Under the pieces are notes generated by a model, which made no database searches, was not told the origin of the DNA, and saw nothing but the letters and a program-made list of their open reading frames with translations. DNA of 49,297 nucleotides. Origin: Minisyncoccota bacterium (GTDB lineage: Bacteria; Patescibacteriota; Minisyncoccia; Phycocordibacterales; JAQTLZ01). Each line of letters opens with the position of its first letter. The stretch's first letter is position 1. The stretch is from NCBI GenBank assembly GCA_028710915.1, contig JAQTTF010000002.1:1-49297 (forward strand), in the 5' to 3' direction. Both the position numbers and the translations under genes were made by a program. This document shows, piece after piece, positions 41,186 to 48,325 of this stretch.

Positions 41186-41254
41186 TTAAAAGGGTAAGTC
41201 GAGATTCTTGATTGGCAAGAATCCGAGCTCTTGGCCCTTTGAAAGGAAAGGAGG
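41181..41254 (+). promoter_or_regulatory. Extended -10, leader hairpin and Shine-Dalgarno of the 113-aa ORF
   Basis: TATAAT (41181-41186) with an upstream TG overlaps the rnhB stop codon. The leader of about 69 nt contains a perfect 8-bp stem with 5-nt loop (41203-41223, GATTCTTG/CAAGAATC). It ends with the strong Shine-Dalgarno AAAGGAGG (41247-41254) 7 nt before the GTG. Confidence 0.65.
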
Positions 41255-41261
41255 CGCAATC

Positions 41262-41603
41262 GTGGCAATCTCATCAGAGTCTCTTCGTCAGTTTACTGGC
41301 GGGGAGGTGCAACGCGTCGTTGATAACGTCTTTCTCCGGGGGAAGATAGACGGTGCTCCAGAAGTGAAGTGGGAGGGTCGCCTGTGCATCGTGACCTTGC
41401 ATCTCGCAAGGCTGGCATCAGGCCCTGATGGCGAAAAGTGGACGGAGGAGACGGGGTATGAGAGGGACTTGGTCATCAAGAGTGATGATTTCGCGATGTC
41501 AGAGCCTAACGGCACAAGCACACTTTACTGGATGCGGCACGACTGCATGGGATCGGTTCGCTTTATACCCAAAGGCGATTCGAATTGTTATTTCCCAAGC
41601 TAA
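41262..41603 (+). CDS. Unknown 113-aa protein with strong Shine-Dalgarno
   Basis: GTG start fixed by AAAGGAGG 7 nt upstream; begins MAISSESLRQFTGGEVQ. It is a mixed alpha/beta soluble protein without membrane helix. A central VKWEGRLCIVTLHLARLASG strand-rich region is followed by WMRHDCMGSVRFIPKGD. No family recognised. It lies alone between rnhB and rpmF, with its own promoter and leader. Part of the sequence is GC-rich (35 of 60 bases at 41341-41400). Confidence 0.6.
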   Translation: MAISSESLRQFTGGEVQRVVDNVFLRGKIDGAPEVKWEGRLCIVTLHLARLASGPDGEKWTEETGYERDLVIKSDDFAMSEPNGTSTLYWMRHDCMGSVRFIPKGDSNCYFPS

Positions 41604-41633
41604 CAAGCGTCATGTTGTGTGCCAGATTGTTTT

Positions 41634-41664
41634 GAGCTCTTCGGTCGTAAAGATAGAAGAGCTC
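41634..41664. other. Hairpin between the 113-aa ORF and rpmF
   Basis: GAGCTCTTC pairs with GAAGAGCTC (9 bp, 13-nt loop). No T-run follows, so it is not a standard terminator. An 8-base copy, GAGCTCTT, also occurs at 41225-41232 in the leader of the same ORF. Confidence 0.4.
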
Positions 41665-41677
41665 ATTCGCATTTCCA

Positions 41678-41705
41678 TTGCCTTTTTCCGAGAATTCTGT
41701 ATACT
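41678..41705 (+). promoter_or_regulatory. Near-leaderless promoter of rpmF
   Basis: TTGCCT (41678-41683), 16 nt, TATACT (41700-41705), then 9 nt to the ATG. Confidence 0.65.
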
Positions 41706-41714
41706 ATTCGGAAT

Positions 41715-41936
41715 ATGGTTATTCGAATGCGACATACGCGTGCTCATACGGGGAATCGGCGCTCACATCATGCGCTTGTTTCTATGCGCGTATCAAAGTG
41801 CCCAGATTGTGGCGCGCCCCGCATGAATCACACCATGTGCACAAACTGCGGCAAATACAAAGGCCGAGTTGTGATTGATGTTTTGGCAAAGATTGCCAAG
41901 AAGGAAAAGAAAGCAAAAGCGGCGGCAAAAAAGTAG
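41715..41936 (+). CDS. rpmF: Ribosomal protein L32
   Basis: Large-subunit zinc-ribbon protein of 73 aa. After MVIRMRHTRAHTGNRRSHHAL come the two Cys pairs CPDC and CTNC of the zinc ribbon, then GKYKGRVVIDV and a Lys/Ala tail. The longer frame upstream is rejected because the promoter's -10 ends 9 nt before this ATG. A second ATG at 41727 is an alternative start. Confidence 0.93.
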   Translation: MVIRMRHTRAHTGNRRSHHALVSMRVSKCPDCGAPRMNHTMCTNCGKYKGRVVIDVLAKIAKKEKKAKAAAKK

Positions 41937-41986
41937 TTTTTTGAAGTGGTTTTTGTTTCGTTTTTGAGGCTAGAAGCTTTTCATAA

Positions 41987-42889
41987 ATGGCCAACAGGCA
42001 CCTTTCACGTTCAATAGTGATGCAGTCCATGTTTGAAATGGATTTTCGGGGTCTTCCTGACTCTGAAGCATCTACTGTGCTCGAAAGAAACGCCGAAGAA
42101 TTCGCACCTGGTATGGGCGATTTTTCGTTTATGAAATCTCTGACCCAGCACATTCTCGAAAAGAAAAAAGACATTGACGCGATCATTGAAAAAGCCGCTC
42201 CTGACTGGCCGATCGATAAGATTTCGATTGTAGACAGAAATATTCTTCGCATTGGGCTTTATGAACTTCTTTTTTCAGATCGCGGAGAAGTGCCGGCGAA
42301 AGTGGCGATCAATGAGTCTATTGAACTTGCCAAAACATTCGGTGGAGAGACGTCGGGCAAATTTGTAAACGGAGTTTTGGGCGCGGTTTACAAAGAGCTT
42401 GGCGAACCCGGCAAGGATGAGACTTCTAAGAAGAAAAAAGATGAAGTTCCGGATGATAAGGCTCCAATAGAAAAGCTTGGCGGAGCCGTAGTTTACATGA
42501 AAAAAGGCAATCAGATGTATCTCGCATTTGTCCATGATATTTTCAAACACTGGACGCTCTCAAAAGGGCATGTAGAAGAAGGCCAAGATGAAGAGCAAGA
42601 GACAAAAAAGGAGATAAAAGAAGAAATGGGCGTTGATATCGATATCAAACAAAAGCTCGGTGAAAATTCCTACATAACTTACAATAAAGAGAAAAAGAAA
42701 ATCAGAAAATCAGTCGTATACTTTTTGGCGGAATGCATTTCTCCATTTGAGAGTTTGAAGCTTCAGAAGCTGGGCGGGCTTGATGATGCAAAATGGTTCC
42801 CGCTTGAAAAGATCGGCGAGCTTCCGCTTTATGATGATCTTGTCCCTATTATTACCAAAGCAGTCAATATTCTTTTGAAGACAAAATAA
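41987..42889 (+). CDS. NusB-Nudix hydrolase fusion protein
   Basis: 300 aa. Residues about 1-140 are a full NusB antitermination factor: MANRHLSRSIVMQSMFEMDF, then IVDRNILRIGLYELL and the late KVAINESIELAKTFGGETSGKFVNGVL. Residues about 165-300 are a Nudix domain with the box from Gly194 to Gly215. Its spacing is exact, but the first Glu is Gln200 and the Arg is Lys208, while the metal-binding EIKEE core (209-213) is intact. A Lys/Asp-rich linker (141-158) joins them. The rnc gene starts 1 nt later, which ties it to rRNA processing. It begins 50 nt after rpmF without a clear promoter. Confidence 0.85.
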   Translation: MANRHLSRSIVMQSMFEMDFRGLPDSEASTVLERNAEEFAPGMGDFSFMKSLTQHILEKKKDIDAIIEKAAPDWPIDKISIVDRNILRIGLYELLFSDRGEVPAKVAINESIELAKTFGGETSGKFVNGVLGAVYKELGEPGKDETSKKKKDEVPDDKAPIEKLGGAVVYMKKGNQMYLAFVHDIFKHWTLSKGHVEEGQDEEQETKKEIKEEMGVDIDIKQKLGENSYITYNKEKKKIRKSVVYFLAECISPFESLKLQKLGGLDDAKWFPLEKIGELPLYDDLVPIITKAVNILLKTK

Positions 42890-42890
42890 A

Positions 42891-43577
42891 ATGGACTTGG
42901 GCGCATTCGAAAAAAAGATAGCGGTTACATTTCAAAACAAAGAGCTTCTCAAACAAGCGTTTGTTCATCGTTCCTACTTAAATGAAAATCGGGGACTCAA
43001 AATGGCTCACAACGAACGGCTTGAATTTTTGGGAGACGCAGTACTCGAGCTCATTGTAACTGAGTATCTGTATCACAAGTATCCCGACAACCAGGAAGGC
43101 GATCTCACTTCATACCGAGCTTCGCTTGTGAATGCGGTGACTCTTTCAGGGGTTGCAGAATCATTAGGTTTCAATGATTATCTTCTTCTTTCAAAAGGAG
43201 AGGCAAGAGATACTGGCCGAGCGCGCCAATCAATTCTCGCCGATACTATGGAGGCAGTCATTGGAGCAATTTATATTGACCAGGGGTACGAAGTCGCAAA
43301 ACAATTTATTTCAGAAAATATTTTCGGTCTCATTGATTCAATCGTAGCGCAAGGCGCATGGATTGACGCAAAGAGCCGTTTTCAAGAATTGGCGCAGGAA
43401 AAAACTGGTGTGACGCCAATGTATAAAACTATTAGAGAATCTGGACCGGATCACGACAAGCATTTTGTTGTTGGGGTCTATTTAAATGAAGCATGCCTCG
43501 CAGAAGGAGAAGGGAAATCAAAGCAGGAGGCTGAACAAAAGGCAGCGGAAGGCGCGTTGAAATCAAATGGGTGGTAA
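42891..43577 (+). CDS. rnc: Ribonuclease III
   Basis: Double-strand RNA endonuclease for rRNA processing; 228 aa. The signature NERLEFLGDAVLELIVTEYLY holds the catalytic acidic residues, with the second cluster in ADTMEAVIGAIYIDQG. A C-terminal dsRNA-binding domain (about residues 160-228) ends with the KQEAEQKAAEGAL helix. It begins 1 nt after the NusB-Nudix stop and must be cotranscribed and coupled with it. Confidence 0.95.
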   Translation: MDLGAFEKKIAVTFQNKELLKQAFVHRSYLNENRGLKMAHNERLEFLGDAVLELIVTEYLYHKYPDNQEGDLTSYRASLVNAVTLSGVAESLGFNDYLLLSKGEARDTGRARQSILADTMEAVIGAIYIDQGYEVAKQFISENIFGLIDSIVAQGAWIDAKSRFQELAQEKTGVTPMYKTIRESGPDHDKHFVVGVYLNEACLAEGEGKSKQEAEQKAAEGALKSNGW

Positions 43578-43602
43578 TCGTCTCACGGAGCAATTTTTCG
43601 TT

Positions 43603-43630
43603 TTGAAAGGCGTCTGAAAGATGCTAAAGT
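43603..43630 (+). promoter_or_regulatory. Leaderless promoter of smc
   Basis: TTGAAA (43603-43608), 16 nt, TAAAGT (43625-43630), then 7 nt to the ATG. Confidence 0.68.
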
Positions 43631-43637
43631 ATTTCTT

Positions 43638-45905
43638 ATGTATCTAAAGAGTCTCGAGATATCTGGCTTCAAATCCTTCGGTAAAAAGGGCGTGCTTGAA
43701 TTCAATTCCCCGATCACTTCCATTGTTGGCCCGAATGGTTCCGGCAAATCAAACATCGCCGAAGCTTTTCGATTTGTTTTGGGCGAACAGTCCATAAAGT
43801 CAATGCGAGGGAAACGCGGAGAAGATCTTATTTTCAATGGTACAAAAGATTCCGGACGGCAGAATCGCGCGAGTGTCAAAATGGTTTTTGATAACACGAA
43901 GCGTGTTTTGGACATTGATTTTGACACAGTATGTCTTGAACGCGTGGTGCACCGCGATGGAATAAACGAGTATCTTATCAACGGTTCTGTCGTGCGATTG
44001 CGGGATATTATTGAACTTCTCGCCAAGGCTCACATAGGTTCTTCGGGGCATCATATAATCTCTCAAGGCGAGGCGGACAGGATTTTGAATGCAAATTTGA
44101 AAGAACGGCGTGAAATGGTGGAAGATGCGCTTGGACTTAAAATTTATCAATACAAACGGGCGGAAAGCGAGCGAAAGCTTGAAAAAACGGAAGAAAATAT
44201 TAAATCAGTCGAGTCGCTTCGCCGAGAAATTACTCCGCACCTTACTTTTTTGAAAAAACAGGTAGAGAAAGTGGAGAAAGCGCTCGTCATGAAAGATGAG
44301 CTCACGAATTTGTATCTCGAATATTTCAAACGAGAAGGAGAATATTTGAAGTACGAAAAAAGTCTTTTGGCCGAGACGAGACGTGGTCCGACCGAGAAGC
44401 TTCTCAAACTTGAGCGTGAGCTTGCCACTGCCAAAGCCGTGCTCGCTGAATCTGGTACAAAAGATAAAAAAAGCGCTGAACTCGTATCACTCGAAGGGAA
44501 AATTAGGATTGTCCGGGAGAATCTCGACGTGCTTTCTCGTTCTCTCGGACGGCTTGAAGGAAGTATTTCGGCTGAAGAAAGGCGGCGAGAAAAAGCTAAA
44601 CATACACTTGGAAGTGCTGATGAAAAATTAGTGCATCTCAAAGATGTTGAAGAGCTGGAGAAAAAAGTAAATGAATCTCTCAAAGAAGCCGAAGGAAATG
44701 AAGATCTTTCGAAAGTGAGAGCGATTTTGAAGGGTATTCGAGATATTTTTTCACGATTTATTTCCGATAAAAAACAAGGCGGAGCGCCAAAAGAGATTGA
44801 AGACGCAGAGGCAGAACTCTCGCGTCTCCATAAGGAGAAAAAGGGGATTGAGGCGGAGATTGAAAAAGATAAAAAAGAAGAGGTCGGATATCACAAGGCG
44901 TATGAATTTCTTAAAAATGATATCGAACGCGAGAAAGATTCAAGCCGAGATGCAGAAAAAGCCATTTTCAAAATCATGGCCGAGCAGAATGAGATCCACG
45001 GCGAGCTCAATGTGCTTAAAGTTCGAGAAGAAAAATATCATCACGAAGAAGAAGATTTCAAACGGGAACTTGGCGAGGCGGGGCATATCGCTGGCCGGGC
45101 AATTGTTGAGTATGAAAATTTTAAAATAGAAGGCGAAGTCCTTGAAAAAGATAGAACTAGCCAAGAAGAACGCCGAAAAAGAATTGAAAAAATAAAAGTG
45201 CGTCTTGAGGATGCTGGAGCGGGTGGCGCGGAGGATATTATGAAAGAATTCCGCGAGGTATCTGAACGCGAGGCATTTCTTACGCGGGAGCTCGAGGATT
45301 TGAAAAAATCATCTGCATCGCTTGAAATTCTCATTAAAGAGCTGGAACAACGGCTTGATATTGAATTCAAAGAGGGGGTGATAAAGATCAACAAGCAATT
45401 CCAGGATTTCTTTGCACTTATGTTCGGAGGAGGTACGGCTTCGCTTGAAGTTGTGCGCGAAACGAAAAAGAAAAAAGCGCTTACGGATCTAGATCTCGAG
45501 GGAATGGATGAGATTCCAGAAGATTTGGGCGAAGACGAAGAAGAAGGTAAAGAGGGAATTGATATTTCTGTAAGTTTGCCGAGAAAGAAGACTAAGGGTT
45601 TGAGCATGCTTTCTGGAGGAGAGCGAGCGCTGACTTCTATCGCTCTTATTTTTGCCGTCTCGCAAGTGAATCCTCCGCCATTTATTATTCTCGATGAAAC
45701 CGATGCTGCGCTCGATGAGGCCAACTCAAAAAAGTATGGAGATATGATCGAAAACCTTTCAAAATACTCTCAACTCATTCTCATCACTCATAACCGCGAG
45801 ACGATGTCACGAGCCGGAGTCCTTTATGGAATTACAATGGGTTCTGATGGGATTTCAAAGCTCCTTTCAATTGCTTTTGAAGAGGCGGCAGCTGTCGCTA
45901 AATAA
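43638..45905 (+). CDS. smc: SMC-family ATPase, short and without a canonical hinge
   Basis: Chromosome-organising ATPase of 755 aa; ordinary bacterial SMC has about 1,150-1,200. The head is complete: SGFKSFGK at 9-16, Walker A GPNGSGKS at 31-38, SQGEAD at 142-147, signature LSGGER at 658-663, and Walker B FIILDE at 682-687 with a D-loop. Two coiled-coil arms (about 170-350 and 386-590) meet in a short segment (352-385, with DLSKVRAILKGIRDIFSRFI) where a ~150-residue Gly-rich hinge should be; no hinge motif is seen. It follows rnc behind its own promoter. It is SMC-like beyond doubt; how it dimerises is unclear. Confidence 0.88.
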   Translation: MYLKSLEISGFKSFGKKGVLEFNSPITSIVGPNGSGKSNIAEAFRFVLGEQSIKSMRGKRGEDLIFNGTKDSGRQNRASVKMVFDNTKRVLDIDFDTVCLERVVHRDGINEYLINGSVVRLRDIIELLAKAHIGSSGHHIISQGEADRILNANLKERREMVEDALGLKIYQYKRAESERKLEKTEENIKSVESLRREITPHLTFLKKQVEKVEKALVMKDELTNLYLEYFKREGEYLKYEKSLLAETRRGPTEKLLKLERELATAKAVLAESGTKDKKSAELVSLEGKIRIVRENLDVLSRSLGRLEGSISAEERRREKAKHTLGSADEKLVHLKDVEELEKKVNESLKEAEGNEDLSKVRAILKGIRDIFSRFISDKKQGGAPKEIEDAEAELSRLHKEKKGIEAEIEKDKKEEVGYHKAYEFLKNDIEREKDSSRDAEKAIFKIMAEQNEIHGELNVLKVREEKYHHEEEDFKRELGEAGHIAGRAIVEYENFKIEGEVLEKDRTSQEERRKRIEKIKVRLEDAGAGGAEDIMKEFREVSEREAFLTRELEDLKKSSASLEILIKELEQRLDIEFKEGVIKINKQFQDFFALMFGGGTASLEVVRETKKKKALTDLDLEGMDEIPEDLGEDEEEGKEGIDISVSLPRKKTKGLSMLSGGERALTSIALIFAVSQVNPPPFIILDETDAALDEANSKKYGDMIENLSKYSQLILITHNRETMSRAGVLYGITMGSDGISKLLSIAFEEAAAVAK

Positions 45906-45929
45906 GTGGCTTTTAGGCTCGAAATCGGC

Positions 45930-45935
45930 TAGAAT
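45930..45935 (+). promoter_or_regulatory. -10 element of the 524-aa membrane protein gene
   Basis: TAGAAT, 10 nt before the ATG; the -35 is weak. Confidence 0.4.
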
Positions 45936-45945
45936 CTACCCCTAA

Positions 45946-47520
45946 ATGCTATCGCCAGTAATACAAAAGCTTGTAGATGACCTCAAGAACCAATCTTCTA
46001 AATCCGGCCCAACTCCGGGCTCGGAAGACGTTTTGATACGCGTAAATAAGCTTACAGGCAAGGCGGGCGCTTTCTACGAAAAAATCCGCTACTTTGTAGA
46101 TTACAAAGAAGAACATACGATTCGACGAAGCGCGATTGAAAGAATTATCAAGAGGAAGGTAATGCTCGAAATTGATAATAATGTTGGGCTGTCGCTTCTT
46201 GAGGAACTCGTGAGCGGGGGATATCTTCCAAATGATCGCATTGCAGAAGGGCTTGCAAAAGACGTGCAGAGAATTCTGAACCGTTTTCTTTTAGTGAAAA
46301 AACATATCGGTTCGAAGCTTCTCCAGAATTTGAAATTAAAGAGCCGGCTCATTAATCTTGCGGCAAGCGAAGTAGATCTTTTTCTTTTTCCTCGTCCTAA
46401 TAATGATCTTCTCGTGAATGCTTTCTATGGAAGCATAAAAAATTCAATAAAATATTCCGGGGAGCTTTCCAATATTCAGTTTGGCCGCCAGGTCTACGTC
46501 GCATGCCGAAGACTCCTTCTACAGGAAGATGACCCGACTATTTTCTATTCCCTTTGGCTCAAATCGGTGCCGACATGGGCTTCGATTTTAACTGAAGCTG
46601 ATCTCGCGAAGACTGGCGTAGATTTTTTCGTACTCATAAAAAACATTGTCCTCGAAATTGAAGATCCAATTCGTTTTCAGATCCAATCAAAACTTCGCAA
46701 TCAGGGGCTTTATTTTTCAGTGTTGAAAGAAATTGTCGACAAATATGGCGCCGAGAGTGAGCAAGTGCTTACCAATGAAGAACATCTCGACCAAAGCATT
46801 GCTTCAATTTTGGATAAGAAGTATCACAAAGAAAATGAACGAATTAAAAAAAGCGGGAAACGAGCAATTGTGTATGTGTTCTGTACCAAGCTTATTCTTG
46901 CTTTTATTATTGAATTGCCATATGAAATATTTTATCTTCATCTGGTGAATTATGTCGCATTTGTAATTAATATTCTCTTCCATCCTACTCTTTTGTTTGG
47001 AATGACTCGAAATATTAAAGCACTTGGTAAAAAAAATACCGAGAAAATAATTCAAGGCGTGCACGGAGTGCTTCATACCGGGGAGATGAAAAAAGTTTCA
47101 GTGAAGCCCTCAAATTCTGGTATTCTTCTCGATTTTACATTTTTTATTCTTTACGGAGTATTATTTTTGGTAAGTTTCGGATTTATTCTATGGGTGCTTC
47201 TTCTTCTCGGATTTAATGGCGTGAGCATCTTGCTATTCCTTATGTTTCTTACCTTTGTCAGTTATTTTGGTCTGCGCATCCGCTACACCGCGGAAAAATG
47301 GAGAATCCGGGACGAGGAGGAGGGAACTATCGCGCTTCTTTGGAATCTCTTTACGTTGCCGATCGTGCGAATGGGACGCTGGCTTTCTGTGAAGTTTGCT
47401 TCAATAAATGTGTTTGTGTTTGTAATGGATTTTCTGATTGAGGTGCCCTTTAAGCTTATTCTTGCGACTTCAGATGGATTCCTCTCCTTCTTGAAAGAAA
47501 AGCGAGACGAGACTTACTAA
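45946..47520 (+). CDS. Unknown 524-aa protein: cytosolic helical domain plus C-terminal membrane domain
   Basis: Residues 1-305 are soluble and mostly helical, with no motif I know. They include a basic stretch (TIRRSAIERIIKRKVMLEI) and many Lys/Arg-Leu heptad-like runs. From about residue 306 there are five to six hydrophobic segments (IVYVFCTKLILAFIIELPYE; FVINILFHPTLLFGM; LDFTFFILYGVLFLVSFGFI; LLFLMFLTFVSYFGL; FVFVMDFLIEVPFKLIL), with basic loops between. No family recognised. It is probably conserved within the lineage given its full-length frame between smc and a small membrane gene. Confidence 0.6.
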   Translation: MLSPVIQKLVDDLKNQSSKSGPTPGSEDVLIRVNKLTGKAGAFYEKIRYFVDYKEEHTIRRSAIERIIKRKVMLEIDNNVGLSLLEELVSGGYLPNDRIAEGLAKDVQRILNRFLLVKKHIGSKLLQNLKLKSRLINLAASEVDLFLFPRPNNDLLVNAFYGSIKNSIKYSGELSNIQFGRQVYVACRRLLLQEDDPTIFYSLWLKSVPTWASILTEADLAKTGVDFFVLIKNIVLEIEDPIRFQIQSKLRNQGLYFSVLKEIVDKYGAESEQVLTNEEHLDQSIASILDKKYHKENERIKKSGKRAIVYVFCTKLILAFIIELPYEIFYLHLVNYVAFVINILFHPTLLFGMTRNIKALGKKNTEKIIQGVHGVLHTGEMKKVSVKPSNSGILLDFTFFILYGVLFLVSFGFILWVLLLLGFNGVSILLFLMFLTFVSYFGLRIRYTAEKWRIRDEEEGTIALLWNLFTLPIVRMGRWLSVKFASINVFVFVMDFLIEVPFKLILATSDGFLSFLKEKRDETY

Positions 47521-47531
47521 AAGGAATTAGA

Positions 47532-47537
47532 TATACT
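47532..47537 (+). promoter_or_regulatory. -10 element of the 65-aa membrane protein gene (leaderless)
   Basis: TATACT ending 8 nt before the ATG at 47546; the -35 is weak. Confidence 0.5.
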
Positions 47538-47545
47538 ATTTCTAT

Positions 47546-47743
47546 ATGGAACAAGAAATTTTGAAAAAGTTAGCGGAGCAAGACGCAAAGATTGATGCGA
47601 TCTACAAATCTGTCGAGAAGACTCGGAAATATATTTTGTGGACGGCAATCATTACAGTTGCTGTAATTGTCCTTCCTCTTATTGGGCTTGCATTTGCGCT
47701 CCCTGCGTATCTTAGCCAATTAAATTCGATAACGAATATATGA
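47546..47743 (+). CDS. Unknown 65-aa single-helix membrane protein
   Basis: Begins MEQEILKKLAEQDAKIDAIY with a short coiled-coil-like start, then a hydrophobic helix (about residues 30-55) and a short outer tail. No family recognised. Its stop codon TGA (47741-47743) is formed by the first three bases of the 64-bp repeat, so the repeat begins exactly at the gene's end. Confidence 0.6.
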   Translation: MEQEILKKLAEQDAKIDAIYKSVEKTRKYILWTAIITVAVIVLPLIGLAFALPAYLSQLNSITNI

Positions 47744-47804
47744 TTTTTGCCACACAAAAATCACGTCGAAAGATTTTTAGCTAATGCGTAAAAATTTCCG
47801 ACGC
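47741..47804. repeat. 64-bp two-hairpin direct repeat, copy 1
   Basis: Hairpin I has 8-bp stem GATTTTTG/CAAAAATC (47742-47749, 47755-47762) with loop CCACA. Hairpin II (47764-47803) has CGTCGAAA and ATTTTTA paired with TAAAAAT and TTCCGACG, with one A-C mismatch and a bulged G on each side. It matches copy 2 at 61 of 64 positions and has the same orientation. Confidence 0.92.
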
Positions 47805-47832
47805 TAAAAATAATCCCGCCTTTTGGGGCGGG
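47805..47832 (-). terminator. Intrinsic terminator of the 130-aa cassette gene
   Basis: On the minus strand CCCGCC/GGCGGG (47832-47827, 47820-47815) is followed by ATTATTTTTA, 6 nt after the gene's stop and directly before repeat copy 1. Confidence 0.8.
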
Positions 47833-47837
47833 GTATA

Positions 47838-48230
47838 TCAAGTTTTCCTTTCTTTGTAGAGTGCTACGATTTCCTTTTGTGTCAGTCCGCAGGCCTGATG
47901 CAGGAAAGAAAAAATATTTCCTGTAATCTGGTCTTGGCAGAATGTCTCAATAAGGATTTCGAAGAGCTCGTTTTTGTTCTGAATTATACTGTGGTACTGG
48001 TTTTGATTGGAGAATTGCAGTCCGCAAAGGGCATACGAATACATCTCGTCCAGAAGTTCTAGACTCTGTTCGATTTCTTCGCGTTGCCCTTGCTCGAGGT
48101 TTCTCTCGATCTCTTTCCTTATGTCCTCTGCTCGTATCCGATTTCGGATAGAGACAGCAGGATTTGCATCAACAAAAGACTCCAGTTCCCGAAGGAAGCT
48201 TGGAATCAAAACTGTTCTGTTTCTTTCCAC
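47838..48230 (-). CDS. Unknown 130-aa protein in a repeat-flanked cassette
   Basis: GTG start fixed by a perfect Shine-Dalgarno (AAGGAGG, 7 nt upstream). The product begins MERNRTVLIPSFLRELESFV and is soluble and mostly helical, with a charged middle (RAEDIRKEIERNLEQGQREE). It ends FLHQACGLTQKEIVALYKERKT, where the last helix with GLTQKEIVALYK resembles a DNA-binding helix-turn-helix end, though this is weak. No family recognised. It has its own promoter and terminator, and the whole unit lies between two direct 64-bp repeats in a gap between convergent genes. Confidence 0.7.
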   Translation of the reverse strand: MERNRTVLIPSFLRELESFVDANPAVSIRNRIRAEDIRKEIERNLEQGQREEIEQSLELLDEMYSYALCGLQFSNQNQYHSIIQNKNELFEILIETFCQDQITGNIFSFLHQACGLTQKEIVALYKERKT

Positions 48231-48290
48231 GATTCCACCTCCTTCTAGAGTTTTTGTTTCGGTTTGCCCTGCGCCAAGTTTCCTTCCTCT

Positions 48291-48318
48291 ACTTTACATT
48301 ACACAAGAGCAAAATCAA
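48291..48318 (-). promoter_or_regulatory. Promoter of the cassette gene
   Basis: On the minus strand: TTGATT (48318-48313), 16 nt, TAAAGT (48296-48291). The leader is about 55 nt. The -35 lies 8 nt from repeat copy 2. Confidence 0.6.
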
Positions 48319-48325
48319 GCGTTTT

